64,000 nt of DNA. Source: an uncultured Alphaproteobacteria bacterium (GTDB lineage Bacteria > Pseudomonadota > Alphaproteobacteria > Rs-D84). Shown here one piece after another: positions 38,163-48,899 of this stretch (its first letter is position 1; each line of letters starts with the position of its first letter). The position numbers and the translations under genes are program-made. The notes under the pieces were generated by a model that had not been told where the DNA came from, made no database searches, and saw only the letters and a program-made list of their open reading frames with translations. Location: contig CATLAX010000001.1 of NCBI GenBank assembly GCA_949878575.1, positions 446,220-510,219 of the forward strand. The letters run 5' to 3'.

Positions 38163-39900
38163 AGTGCTCCGATTTATGTTCCGGTCCATATATTTCAACA
38201 TCACGCGTCATGGACAAGAATTTTGCCGCACGCGTATCCGGCAATGTTTGCGGATCCTGTTTTTGCAGTTCCCTGATATGCTCCGCAACGGCCGAGCTTA
38301 GCAGTTCCATTGTCGTCTGCCAGTCTGTATGCGCACCGCCGGCGGGTTCCTGTACAATCTGGTCAATAACATTCAATTCCGCCATGTCGCGCGCGGTCAG
38401 CTTCATAGCCTGGGCGGCGACTGCCTTGAACTTGTTGTCTTTCCACAAAATACTGGCGCAGGATTCCGGTGCAATTACAGAATATATCGCATTTTCCAGC
38501 ATCAGAACACGGTCGCCGGTACCGATTGCGATTGCACCGCCGGAACCGCCCTGGCCCACGTTGACCGCAACATATGGTGTCTTTACGGACAGCCCCGTGG
38601 CAATAGATGACGCAACAGCCTGGGACTGGCCGCGTTCTTCGCCCTCGCGGCCGGCGAATGCACCTGCGGTATCAAACAGAGAGATAATCGGCAAATTGAA
38701 CTTTTCCGCCAAACGCATCATTCGCTGAGCCTTGCGATAGCCGTCAGGATTTGTCATGCCAAAACGGTGTTTCTGACGGGTTTCTATTGTGCGTCCCTGT
38801 TCCTGGCCGATAATTACGGCGGGAATCCCGCGCCAGAATCCGATTCCGCTGCCCATTGCGGGGTCTTCGGCAAAGGTGCGATCGCCGGCCAGGTATGTCC
38901 AATCCTGTACAATACCGTTTATATAATCCAAAAAGTGCGGTCTGTTTTCATTACGCGCCAGCAGCACTTTGTCATACGCATCCGTTTCACCCATTCCGCG
39001 CGCCGGCTTGTTGTCCTGTACCGGTGTTGCGATGTTTATCTCTTTGGGTTCGCGCGGCTGTTTGGTCAACACGGCCAGTATTTTTGCAATCGCGTCATGC
39101 AGTTCCGGCCGCGGAACGACCATGTCCACCATTCCGTGATCATACAGATATTCCGCCGTTTGGAAATTTGCCGGCAGTTTTTCACGAATGTTTTGTTCTA
39201 TCACGCGGCGTCCGGCAAAGCCTATTCTGGCCCCCTTTTCCGCAATTTGAATATCGCCCAGCATTGCAAAAGACGCCGTAACACCGCCAAATGTCGGGTC
39301 GGTTAACACAACTATGTACGGGATGCCGTTTTGATGCAGCCGGTTTACAGCGACTGTTGTGCGCGCCATTTGCATCAGCGCCAGTATGTTTTCCTGCATT
39401 CTGGCGCCGCCACTGCATGCCACCATTATAAACGGCCGCTTTTGTTCAATGGCGTGTTCCATGCTGGCGACAATACCGTCACCGGCGGCGCGCCCCATTG
39501 ACCCCATAATAAAATCACCGTTTAACACGCACACGGTTGATGGAATGCCGCCTATGGTGCCGTCGGCGGTTGTGATTGCATCATTTGCGCCTGTTTCCGT
39601 ACGCATTTCTGCCAAACGCTCCTTGTACGAAATACGATCCGTAAAATTCAACGGGTCGTCAGATACCGTCGGCAGTGGAAACTTTGTCCACGACACATTG
39701 TCAAACAGCAAATCAAACCGCTGTTTCGGTGTCATTATGAACGCGTGCCCGCATCGTGGACAGATATAATGATTGTCTTTGTAATCCTTGTAATAGACAA
39801 GATGGCCGCAGGCCTCGCACTTAATCCACATCAGGCGGCGCACGCGGTCATAACGTTCGCGGTTGCGATTTTTAATTCCAGATTTTTTACCAAACAACAT
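38161..39900 (-). CDS. Fused acetyl-CoA carboxylase carboxyltransferase (AccD-AccA)
   Basis: N-terminal AccD with zinc ribbon (CEACGHLVYYKDYKDNHYICPRCGHAF), C-terminal AccA (LPIISLFDTAGAFAGREGEERGQSQAVA). Confidence 0.92.
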   Translation of the reverse strand: MLFGKKSGIKNRNRERYDRVRRLMWIKCEACGHLVYYKDYKDNHYICPRCGHAFIMTPKQRFDLLFDNVSWTKFPLPTVSDDPLNFTDRISYKERLAEMRTETGANDAITTADGTIGGIPSTVCVLNGDFIMGSMGRAAGDGIVASMEHAIEQKRPFIMVACSGGARMQENILALMQMARTTVAVNRLHQNGIPYIVVLTDPTFGGVTASFAMLGDIQIAEKGARIGFAGRRVIEQNIREKLPANFQTAEYLYDHGMVDMVVPRPELHDAIAKILAVLTKQPREPKEINIATPVQDNKPARGMGETDAYDKVLLARNENRPHFLDYINGIVQDWTYLAGDRTFAEDPAMGSGIGFWRGIPAVIIGQEQGRTIETRQKHRFGMTNPDGYRKAQRMMRLAEKFNLPIISLFDTAGAFAGREGEERGQSQAVASSIATGLSVKTPYVAVNVGQGGSGGAIAIGTGDRVLMLENAIYSVIAPESCASILWKDNKFKAVAAQAMKLTARDMAELNVIDQIVQEPAGGAHTDWQTTMELLSSAVAEHIRELQKQDPQTLPDTRAAKFLSMTRDVEIYGPEHKSEH

Positions 39901-39905
39901 CTTTT

Positions 39906-40184
39906 TTATCCATTCATTTTTTTGGTCAGTTCCCGGCTGGGCTTGAACAATATGGTTGTGCCCGCATCAAGATGCATGGGCTGGCCCGTGCAAGGGTTAT
40001 AGCCGATTTTTGTGGCGCGCGCGCGCGGTTGAAATGTGCCAAAGCCGCGAACCTCTATACGATTGCCGTCAGCCACAGACTGTATCATATGCTCGGCCAC
40101 GGTATCCAGTATGGCCGCCGCATCGGATGCGCGCATATGTTTGAACTGAACCTGTATAGAGCGTACAATATCCGAACGTTTCAT
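39906..40184 (-). CDS. IHF/HU-family DNA-binding protein
   Basis: MKRSDIVRSIQ...GNRIEVRGFGTFQPRARATKIGYNPCTGQPM. Confidence 0.9.
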   Translation of the reverse strand: MKRSDIVRSIQVQFKHMRASDAAAILDTVAEHMIQSVADGNRIEVRGFGTFQPRARATKIGYNPCTGQPMHLDAGTTILFKPSRELTKKMNG

Positions 40185-40340
40185 CTCTTTCTTTCCTTTC
40201 TTATTGCCAAACATTATTTATTATCTTAGCACATTTTGGCAAGAGTAAAGTTTTTTTATTCCCGGAATAGCTTCCTGAGGTCCGTGACGCAACGCAGTGT
40301 TAACCTAAACATATGTAAAAACAATAAAAAGGAGAAAATT

Positions 40341-41126
40341 ATGCACGATTTGTTTGACATATGTCCATGCGGCGACGATGCGGAAGAAACATCATCGTCA
40401 ATTCCGCTTATTGGCGATCCCGCCCCGGAATTTACGGCCCAAACCACGAACGGCGTCATGCATTTTCCGGCTGATTATGCGGGGCGCTGGGTGGTGCTGT
40501 TTTCGCATCCCGCAGATTTCACACCTGTTTGCACATCGGAATTTATGGCGTTTCAAGCGCTGCAGCAGGAACTGGCCGAGATAAATACCGCACTGGTCGG
40601 CCTGTCGGTCGGCAGCATATCTTCGCATCTTGCGTGGATAGAGGCCATACGCCACATCAAATATCGTGATTGGGAAAACATGGAAATAACTTTCCCCGTC
40701 ATAGACGATTCCGGTATGAAGATTGCAAAAAAATACGGGATGATTCATCCGAACGCGTCCGACACGCATGCCGTTCGCGCCGTGTTTATAATAGACCCGG
40801 CGGGCATTATCCGTGCAATTTTGTATTATCCTGCATCAACGGGCCGCAACTTTGATGAAATAAAAAGAATGGTGGTCGCCCTGCAAACATCTGACGCGTT
40901 CAAAGTATCCACACCGGCAGACTGGCGCCCCGGCGAAGATGTGCTGGTGTCGGCACCGGCCACCAGCAACGATATGCGCCGTACAATGCAGCACATGGCC
41001 AGTCCGGATCGTACGCGTGACATAAAGGCGTGGTTTCTGATCTTTAAGGCTTTGCCGGCCGATGAAATTACGGAAAAGCTGCAGAAAAAACAAAGCGGCA
41101 AAAAGAAGCCTAAAAACATTGTATAA
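40341..41126 (+). CDS. Prx6-type peroxiredoxin
   Basis: IGDPAPEFTAQTTNG...WVVLFSHPADFTPVCTSEF; RBS AAAGGAGAAAATT. Confidence 0.9.
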   Translation: MHDLFDICPCGDDAEETSSSIPLIGDPAPEFTAQTTNGVMHFPADYAGRWVVLFSHPADFTPVCTSEFMAFQALQQELAEINTALVGLSVGSISSHLAWIEAIRHIKYRDWENMEITFPVIDDSGMKIAKKYGMIHPNASDTHAVRAVFIIDPAGIIRAILYYPASTGRNFDEIKRMVVALQTSDAFKVSTPADWRPGEDVLVSAPATSNDMRRTMQHMASPDRTRDIKAWFLIFKALPADEITEKLQKKQSGKKKPKNIV

Positions 41127-41153
41127 AAACGGGGCACCGCCCCGTTTGATTCT

Positions 41154-41498
41154 TTAAAACACCAGCGGCAAATCCCGTAAATCAATCGGCGCATCATCGC
41201 GTTCCGGATCCCACTGGTATTTTTCCATTACCACCTTGCTTTCCTTTGTGAACTTTACGCCCTCTTTTTTCAAAGCCCGGAATTGCTGCTCAAAAAATCC
41301 GCTGCCGCATAGACTGCCGTCCTTAAAAACGACGCGATGCCACGGCAGGTGCCACGACGTCTTGTTGTTGGATGCATATCCCACAAAGCGCGCCATGCGC
41401 GGGCGCCCCATCATTCGTGCAATCTGGCCGAATGTTGCAACGCGGCCGGCCGGGATTCGCGCGACAATATCATAAACCTGTTCGTTAAATGTTTTCAT
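41154..41498 (-). CDS. Alkyltransferase-like protein (MGMT family, catalytic Cys replaced by Trp)
   Basis: FNEQVYDIVARIPAGRVATFGQIARMMG...LPWHRVVFKDG. Confidence 0.88.
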   Translation of the reverse strand: MKTFNEQVYDIVARIPAGRVATFGQIARMMGRPRMARFVGYASNNKTSWHLPWHRVVFKDGSLCGSGFFEQQFRALKKEGVKFTKESKVVMEKYQWDPERDDAPIDLRDLPLVF

Positions 41499-41583
41499 GG
41501 CGTGTGCCATTTTACACCCGGCGCGTTCAAAGTCAATATAAACCCTTGCAAAAAGAATTATAACCTGTATAATTACCCGCGCC

Positions 41584-41673
41584 GGAGAAGTGGCAGAGTG
41601 GTCGAATGCGCGCGACTCGAAATCGTGTATACGGGCAACCGTATCAAGGGTTCGAATCCCTTCTTCTCCGCCA
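41584..41673 (+). tRNA. tRNA-Ser(CGA), 3' CCA encoded
   Basis: GGAGAAG/CTTCTCC acceptor, anticodon loop CTCGAAA, long variable arm, GCCA end. Confidence 0.95.
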
Positions 41674-41751
41674 TAAAATTCAACACCCGTGGCGGGTGTT
41701 TTTTTTTATGATTAAACGCCAAATAAAAAAACCGCCATGCGGCGGGTGTAT

Positions 41752-42909
41752 TTACACGTCAAAGTTATATTTCTTAATAGACTTTACAATGGCGTTGGCC
41801 AGCTTGTTTTGATGAGATTCCGATTTTAATAATTTTTCTTCGGCCGCGTTGGACAAGTGCCCCAGTTCAACCAGCGCCCCCGGCACGGTTGATCTCAGCA
41901 CCGCAAACGGCGCATGGCGAACATTGGCGCCCGGTTGTTGTTCTATGCCGGACGAGCGGAATGTTTTTGCACATCCCATTGCGTACTCTTCACTAAGCTC
42001 GGCCACGGCATGCTGCTGTAACGCTGACAATGCTATGCGTATGTCTTTTGAAAACTCGGAAAATCCGCTGACATCAATCTTATCTGCGGCATTTTCTGCA
42101 TCCGCCAGCTTTTGCGCCTCTTCGTCAGAGGCCTTCTCAGACAAAGTGTATATTGAAAAACCTTTCATGGAACGGCTGGGGTTGGCATTCGCGTGCAGGG
42201 AAATAAACAGGTCGCCCTTATGCTTTTCGGCAATCGCCGCACGTTCTGCCAGTTTCAGATACGTATCGCCGCTGCGCGTCAAATATGTTTTGAAGCCGGC
42301 CGCATCCAACTTGTTTTTCAGTTTTTTTGCAACCGCCAGCACGATAACTTTTTCCTTTGTCCCACCCTTGCCTATGCAGCCCGGATCCTTGCCCCCGTGG
42401 CCGGCATCAATTACAATCGTATATTTCCGCGCTGGCGCGGCGGCCGCAATTTGTTGCGCGGCGTCATGCTTTGCCGCGCCGGATGCGGCACCCGCGGAAA
42501 AGTCCAAGACCAAACGATAATCGGTATCGCCATTGGGGGACAGAACCATAATCTGTGACTTTGGAATTTCGGATATTGGCCGCGTTAAATTCGCGCGAAT
42601 TTCCAACGCATCGCCAACCTGGGCCTGTGATATGCCGGATATAAGCGTTCCTGCCGCCATTGCCGGCGACAGCGACGCATTCGCCGCGGTATTTGCCAAA
42701 CGCACAACCAGCTGATTTTCCGGATAGCTTAACGTATATGTCGGCCGGGTTGCCGTTTCAATTACCAGCCGCGTCTTGTTTCCTGGCTGCACCCCGGTGC
42801 GCATGGAACGCAAAGAATTTCGTGCGGCAAACGCAATACGGGGCATCATGCAAATCGCCGCAGCGCCTATGCCCGTTATTTTCAAAAGATTTCTTCTGGA
42901 TATTTTCAT
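41752..42909 (-). CDS. N-acetylmuramoyl-L-alanine amidase (AMIN + Amidase_3), Tat signal
   Basis: Tat-like MKISRRNLLKITGIGAAAICM; VIDAGHGGKDPGCIG; LFISLHANAN; VELGHLSN. Confidence 0.92.
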   Translation of the reverse strand: MKISRRNLLKITGIGAAAICMMPRIAFAARNSLRSMRTGVQPGNKTRLVIETATRPTYTLSYPENQLVVRLANTAANASLSPAMAAGTLISGISQAQVGDALEIRANLTRPISEIPKSQIMVLSPNGDTDYRLVLDFSAGAASGAAKHDAAQQIAAAAPARKYTIVIDAGHGGKDPGCIGKGGTKEKVIVLAVAKKLKNKLDAAGFKTYLTRSGDTYLKLAERAAIAEKHKGDLFISLHANANPSRSMKGFSIYTLSEKASDEEAQKLADAENAADKIDVSGFSEFSKDIRIALSALQQHAVAELSEEYAMGCAKTFRSSGIEQQPGANVRHAPFAVLRSTVPGALVELGHLSNAAEEKLLKSESHQNKLANAIVKSIKKYNFDV

Positions 42910-42985
42910 GGTCAAAATTATATCAAAAAATCTGATTTTATTCAAGTGATATCCATAACAAAAAAACCGCCATAGGCGGCTTTTG

Positions 42986-44245
42986 TTACAATGATGACCG
43001 ACAGCTTGCAAACGTTTGCGCAATCAAAGATTTTTCCGAGTCCGTCATTGTCTGGACGGGGACGACATAGCATCTGGTGCCGTCGCTTATTACAAAAACC
43101 TTTGTTCCGCGTTTGTATGCCGTCTGCATGTCGTCTATCTGGGCCGATGTCAGGAACGGCTGGGTAACGGTAGGCTCGCTGGCCATGGCCGCGTTTATAA
43201 CCTGTTTTGCCTCCGACTCGCTGTACAACGGATATAAAGATTTGATTTCAATATACAAAGACTGATTCTGCGCGACGCCCGGCGTGCTGGATGTGCCGTT
43301 TTTCTGAAACGCCACGCCGCTGACCAGTGCGGCGGCCGTCTGCAAATTTGTAGGCTGGCCGGAATTGCCACTGGAATAATTTGTCGTGTTTATCTGCAGA
43401 TTATCGCCACATGCCAAATTCATGCGGTTGGCGTACCCCGCCAGAACGGAATCCACCGCCGCCTGCCAGTCGGCCCCCTTGTTGTTCATATCCAGGCTTA
43501 CAATCTTTTCCGCCCATCCCCATATGTTTGCGCCCACATTTCCCGCATTGGCGAAACGTGTCACCATTTCGGTGGAGCCACCCGGCACGCCCGCGCCGCA
43601 GTAATCGGTTAACTGTGCATTTAATTTGCTGGCGGTTTCATTGCCGTACGCCAGCGCCACAGAATGGCATGCCATTGCCGCCTCCAGTTCCTGGCGGCGC
43701 TGTAAACACAACGTGGAATGTGATTTTGCCAGCTGGTTTGACATGTTAGCCATGGACAGGTACGCCATAACCTCTTGCTGAACATAAGACGGGCATAAAC
43801 GGGCCGCCGTATTCATTCCGTTGCCGCCGACCGTGCTAGCCATATACTGCGGCAGTAATACCGACGTATCCTTTTGCAGGCACAGCATCGCATAATTGTA
43901 CAGTTCTGTTTCTGACGTATACTGGCACCGTGATTCATGCTGGCCCGGAACAGCGGTTACATCGCCGCAATAATCGGACAGACATTTGTATATTCGCTCG
44001 CGGCATGCAGTGTCAACATCAGGCTGGGTCGCCATATAGTATGTGTTTCGCTGATTGGCCTTATACGCATTCACAAGCGCCTGATTCCCGCGCCCGCCCG
44101 CCGTGGTTGTTCCCGTTGTGCCGGAATTGGATGAATACACCCCCACGCGTCCCGCATTTGAACCGCCGGCAACTGACACAGCCGACGCCGCACCAATGTA
44201 TGCACACAGGCCGCAAATACCGAATATCAGCGAATTTTTCTTCAT
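42986..44245 (-). CDS. Secreted cysteine-containing hypothetical protein
   Basis: Signal peptide MKKNSLIFGICGLCAYIGAASA; CRERIYKCLSDYCGDV. Confidence 0.7.
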   Translation of the reverse strand: MKKNSLIFGICGLCAYIGAASAVSVAGGSNAGRVGVYSSNSGTTGTTTAGGRGNQALVNAYKANQRNTYYMATQPDVDTACRERIYKCLSDYCGDVTAVPGQHESRCQYTSETELYNYAMLCLQKDTSVLLPQYMASTVGGNGMNTAARLCPSYVQQEVMAYLSMANMSNQLAKSHSTLCLQRRQELEAAMACHSVALAYGNETASKLNAQLTDYCGAGVPGGSTEMVTRFANAGNVGANIWGWAEKIVSLDMNNKGADWQAAVDSVLAGYANRMNLACGDNLQINTTNYSSGNSGQPTNLQTAAALVSGVAFQKNGTSSTPGVAQNQSLYIEIKSLYPLYSESEAKQVINAAMASEPTVTQPFLTSAQIDDMQTAYKRGTKVFVISDGTRCYVVPVQTMTDSEKSLIAQTFASCRSSL

Positions 44246-44345
44246 GAAAACCTCTCTCGTTATGGCTAATTTTAACATAAGCCGATTTAAAAGGCAAACA
44301 TTCATTTTAAGTTGATTTGCATTTTTTACGTGTTATCATCCCTGT

Positions 44346-45417
44346 ATGATTATGCCAAATGAGATTTTAAATCAAATTTCCGACGACATCAGTGCCGTCA
44401 GGGGGTATCTTTGACCCGGAAAAACTGTCTGCAGAAATAGAAGAATTAAATAAAAAAACATCCGATCCGGATTTATGGTCTGATCCTGAGAAGGCGCGCA
44501 CAATACTTCAAAAAAAATCTGTGCTGGAAAAATCCTTGTCGGAACTGCAATCGCTGGAATCGGAATACAGCAGCCTGGCCGACTTGTATCAAATCGCACC
44601 GGACGACCCGGATGTCGTCGCCGCCATTACAAAACTGGCCGATGACGCGCACAGGGCCAAATTTATAACGCTGTTTCGCGATCCTGCGGACAACAACGGC
44701 GCTTTTTTGTTTATACAGGCGGGCGCCGGCGGAACAGAGGCCCAGGACTGGGCCCAGATGCTGTCACGAATGTATGCAAGATGGGCCGAACGCCACAACT
44801 TTGCGATAGAAGTGATAGAAGAACACGAAGGGGACACCGCCGGGATAAAAAATATTACGTATCGCATATCGGGACTGCGCGCATACGGATGGTTGAAAAA
44901 TGAAATCGGCGTTCATCGCCTGGTTCGCATATCACCCTTTAACGCAAACGGCAAACGCCAGACAAGTTTTGCATCAGTGGACGTATGGCCGGATGTTGAC
45001 GATACTATTCAAATAGAGATTAACGACAAAGACCTGCGTATTGACACGTACCGTTCATCCGGTGCCGGCGGCCAGCATGTTAATAAAACCGACAGTGCGG
45101 TTCGCATAACCCACCTGCCGACAAACACCGTTGTTACATGCCAGAACGAGCGCAGTCAAATCCAAAACAAGGAAATGGCCATGAAAATGCTGCGCAGCAA
45201 ACTGTATGAACTGGAAATGCAAAAGCGGGCCGAAGAAGAAAATGCGGCCAAGGCCGCGCAAAAGAAAATTGAATGGGGCAGCCAGATTCGCAACTATGTC
45301 CTGTATCCGTACCAGCTGGTCAAAGATGTTCGCACAGGTGTTGAAAAAACGGATTCCGATGCTGTTCTGGACGGGGACTTGGATGATTTTATGCTGGCAT
45401 TGCTGCAAAGGGATTAA
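44346..45417 (+). CDS. prfB: Peptide chain release factor 2, with programmed +1 frameshift at 44409-44415
   Basis: AGG GGG TAT CTT TGA C slippery site joins MIMPNEILNQISDDISAVRGYL to DPEKLSAEIEELNKK...; GAGGQHVNKTDSAVRITH. Confidence 0.96.
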
Positions 45418-45421
45418 AAAT

Positions 45422-46231
45422 ATGAAACAAAATAATTTTGAGTTGTACCAAGATGCCGCAAAACATGTTTGTCCCGACGCCACGTCAATAGAAACGCCAA
45501 ATGTATCCGGCATTCAAAAAAATGTACTTTTTGCTAATTCCGCCCGGGGTGTCACTGTTTTAAAATTCAACGCCCGCCCTGTTATTGAAAAAAATGTAAT
45601 TGCCGGCAGAATTTATAAAAGTTATAAAATTCCCGCCCCTGATGCGCGCATGCTCAGATACAACGATATCTGTATTGAAGCGTATCCCATGATTCCCGGC
45701 CATACATTACAGGAACATATTGACGCCGGCGCCACTGATTCAAACATACGCGGCGTATATGAAGACGTCATAAGAAATTTTGTAAAAATGGACTGCATCC
45801 CAATTCCCAACTTTTTCGGCGCAAAGGCGCAAACGCCGGAACAGACCGCTTACCATGGTCTAAAAGATGTATACGGCACAATTGCCGCAGTTATGATCGG
45901 CGGCATGTTCTATTTGATGAACAAGGGGCCTAAAACGGAACTGGGGCTTTATCATTACGACATATCGCCCAAAAACATTATTGTGACACCGGATGGTGGA
46001 TTCAGGTCTTTCATAGATCTGGACAGTGTTACAATATGCGACCGCAATTTCGCGTTGGCCGGCATGGGGACAAGATGGCAAAAGCTGGGCTATGATATAA
46101 ATGAAATGCTGGACATGGTGGAAGACATGTCACAGCGCCGCACAGACCGTTTAAGAATAAAGGCTTTGTCCACTATAAACGCCCAAGGCAAATATTTTAT
46201 GTGGATGTTTGGCAACAGAAAAAGCAAATAG
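45422..46231 (+). CDS. Kinase-like phosphotransferase
   Basis: LGLYHYDISPKNIIVTPDGGFRSFIDLDS resembles the HxDxxxxN and IDxD motifs of APH/kinase-like folds. Confidence 0.6.
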   Translation: MKQNNFELYQDAAKHVCPDATSIETPNVSGIQKNVLFANSARGVTVLKFNARPVIEKNVIAGRIYKSYKIPAPDARMLRYNDICIEAYPMIPGHTLQEHIDAGATDSNIRGVYEDVIRNFVKMDCIPIPNFFGAKAQTPEQTAYHGLKDVYGTIAAVMIGGMFYLMNKGPKTELGLYHYDISPKNIIVTPDGGFRSFIDLDSVTICDRNFALAGMGTRWQKLGYDINEMLDMVEDMSQRRTDRLRIKALSTINAQGKYFMWMFGNRKSK

Positions 46232-46400
46232 AAATTTTTCCGCATAAAAGTGCAACAGCACATAAATACGGCAATGATGCCATTGCCGTATTTGTTGGTT
46301 CTTTGCCGCACCAAATGCCTTATCCATATTTTATGAATTTTTTAACAATTCACATTTGATTTTGCCGGAAATCGCTGTATAATTATACGCACAACAGATT

Positions 46401-46477
46401 GCACCCATAGCACAACTGGATAATGCGCCGCCCTCCGAAGGCGGAGATTACAGGTTCGAATCCTGTTGGGTGCGCCA
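46401..46477 (+). tRNA. tRNA-Arg(CCG), 3' CCA encoded
   Basis: GCACCCA acceptor with TGGGTGC, anticodon loop CTCCGAA, GCCA end. Confidence 0.95.
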
Positions 46478-46507
46478 AAATAAAAACGACCCTCCTGGGT
46501 CGTTGTT

Positions 46508-48295
46508 TTATTTGCTTTTGTTTGTTTTAAACTGCATGTCGTGCAGTGCGCGGTACGCCCCGCCCTCTATCGCCAACAATTCTTCATGGGTGCCGACCTC
46601 AGCTATTTCGCCCTGGTTTATAACAACTATCTTTGTGGCGTTGCGTATAGTTGACAGACGGTGCGCAATAACGAACACGGTCTTGTCCCGCATCAGGTTT
46701 TCTATGGCTTTTTGAACAACGGCCTCCGCCTTGTTGTCAAGGGCGGACGTAGCCTCGTCCAGAATCAGTATCGGGGCGTTTTTCAAGAACGCACGCGCAA
46801 TCGCAACGCGCTGTTTCTGGCCGCCCGACAGCAATATTCCACGTTCGCCGATCTGCGTGTCAACACCTGCGGCAAGCGTGCTGATAAAGTCATCCAGATA
46901 CGCCATCTTGATTGCACGCTGCAAATCTTCCTCTGACGCGTTTTCATTGCCCAGCATGATGTTTTCACGAATCGTGCCGGCAAACAGGAAATTGTCCTGA
47001 AAAACAACGGCGATATTTTGACGCAGCGATTTTAACGTGAAATCACGGATATCAGTTCCGTTAATCGTAATTGTACCGCCTGTGGGGTCATAAAAACGCG
47101 GCAACAAACTTACCACCGTGGATTTTCCGCCGCCGGAATTTCCAACCAGTGCAATGGTATCCCCTTTGTTCGCGGTAATGTTTATGTTTTTCAATACCGG
47201 AACACCCGGAACATATTCAAAGTTTACATTTTTAAACTCTATTTTATTAATATTTCCGTCAAAATCGCGGGCGTTGGGGCGGTCCTTTATCTTGGGTTCG
47301 GCGTCAAGTATTTCAAACACGCGGTCAATCGCCATAAAAGACATCACCATGGAGTTAAAGTTTCCGCCCAAACTTTTTAACGGGGTGTAAAGCATTATCA
47401 GGGCGGTTAAAAATGAGACAAAGCTGCCACTGGATATTTGACCGCTAAGTATCAGGTATGAACCGTACCATATCGCCAGACCTATGCCGATTGACATAAT
47501 CATGTGCATCAGCGGCGACAGCCAGCTGGTACGCTGAATCATTTTTATGCGCAACCAGAATATGTTGTCCAGAATCTTGGAAAACTTGTTCGTCTGGCAG
47601 TCTTCCAGATTATAGGATATTATTGTTTTGTTCCCGGCATATGATTCATTGTACGCGGTTAAAATAGCCGCATCGGCCGATATGGACTTTTTTATCACAG
47701 AGTTTATGCGGTGCTTTATGCGGGTGGCCGGCAGAAAGGCAAACACCAGCACCGCCACGCAAATCAGCGCCAGCTGCCATGAATTATAAAACATAACCGC
47801 AATCAACGACAATGACGAAAACAGGCGCTGAACGAATGTCTTTAAATTTTTCAACAACCCCGCACAGGCCAGGTCGGCATTGTTGTTGAACATGAAAATC
47901 ACATCGCCGGAATTTTTTGTGTTATAAAAGTTTGTTTCAAAACGCAGCATTTTTTTATACAAATCAAATTTCAACAGATTTGTAATCTTGGCCCCTGTCC
48001 ATGTGTTTAGGTATGTTGATATATACCCCAGCCCGCCCTGCAGGGTTGTGAACGCTATTATAACCAGAGGAATATACCATGACGCCTGAATGGATTTTTC
48101 CACCATGACCAAGTCCATATACGGCTTTAACGACAATGCTATAACCGCATCCAGGGACCCGATGGGTATTGTAATCAATATGGCCAACAGCGCGCGGAAC
48201 CAATACGGCTTTACATACGGCCACATGCGCTTGTAATTATATACAAACGGGTTTTTCGTTATTTTTAACAAACAATCTTTAACAGTCATGAACAA
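46508..48295 (-). CDS. MsbA-like ABC exporter (TM + ATPase)
   Basis: [58 protein letters not shown]. Confidence 0.93.
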   Translation of the reverse strand: MFMTVKDCLLKITKNPFVYNYKRMWPYVKPYWFRALLAILITIPIGSLDAVIALSLKPYMDLVMVEKSIQASWYIPLVIIAFTTLQGGLGYISTYLNTWTGAKITNLLKFDLYKKMLRFETNFYNTKNSGDVIFMFNNNADLACAGLLKNLKTFVQRLFSSLSLIAVMFYNSWQLALICVAVLVFAFLPATRIKHRINSVIKKSISADAAILTAYNESYAGNKTIISYNLEDCQTNKFSKILDNIFWLRIKMIQRTSWLSPLMHMIMSIGIGLAIWYGSYLILSGQISSGSFVSFLTALIMLYTPLKSLGGNFNSMVMSFMAIDRVFEILDAEPKIKDRPNARDFDGNINKIEFKNVNFEYVPGVPVLKNINITANKGDTIALVGNSGGGKSTVVSLLPRFYDPTGGTITINGTDIRDFTLKSLRQNIAVVFQDNFLFAGTIRENIMLGNENASEEDLQRAIKMAYLDDFISTLAAGVDTQIGERGILLSGGQKQRVAIARAFLKNAPILILDEATSALDNKAEAVVQKAIENLMRDKTVFVIAHRLSTIRNATKIVVINQGEIAEVGTHEELLAIEGGAYRALHDMQFKTNKSK

Positions 48296-48413
48296 CTCTA
48301 TAAAATTTCAGCATTACCATAGCCCACGACAGTGGTTTTAGCAAGTATTAAAATACTTGTCTTTATGGTTTGGTTTAGGATAATATACCCACTGTTCAAC
48401 AAAGGAATCCTGC

Positions 48414-48899
48414 ATGAAGTCAATGTTTTCTTATGCAACGGCGGCAATATGCCTGGCCGGGTGCAACAGTATAACCGTAACCCCAAACACAATGGAGCCT
48501 GGAAAAATAGTATACGCCACACGCGGCGGCTATACGATGCAGCGCAGCATTAAAAATGAATTGACCAAGCGCGGGTATAATGTCGTTGTGGGCCGTGCAA
48601 CCGGTGAATCAGACCGGTCATATGATGACGACGACTATAAGATGAGCAGTGAATCCTATAGAGTTCCGGCAAATGCGCGCTATTATGTCAAGGTAAAAGA
48701 GCGGCGCGAGTTCATACGACCGATATGGTGTGCCTTTAACGGATTTTGGTGGTGGAATTTCAATGTCTCTATTGCCGATCAGAAAACCGGCACGGAATTA
48801 ATGACATGGCGCGGCCGCGGATGTGCGGACAGTTCCGTCAGGAAACTGCGCCGTGCGTTGGATGAACTGGAGAAAAAAGATGACAGCAGACAAAATTGA
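48414..48899 (+). CDS. Lipoprotein, unknown function
   Basis: Lipobox MKSMFSYATAAICLAGC. Confidence 0.7.
   Translation: MKSMFSYATAAICLAGCNSITVTPNTMEPGKIVYATRGGYTMQRSIKNELTKRGYNVVVGRATGESDRSYDDDDYKMSSESYRVPANARYYVKVKERREFIRPIWCAFNGFWWWNFNVSIADQKTGTELMTWRGRGCADSSVRKLRRALDELEKKDDSRQN

Noticed and set aside
44392-45417. Track start of prfB at 44392
   Set aside because: The true start is 44346 in another frame, joined through the RF2 +1 frameshift site.
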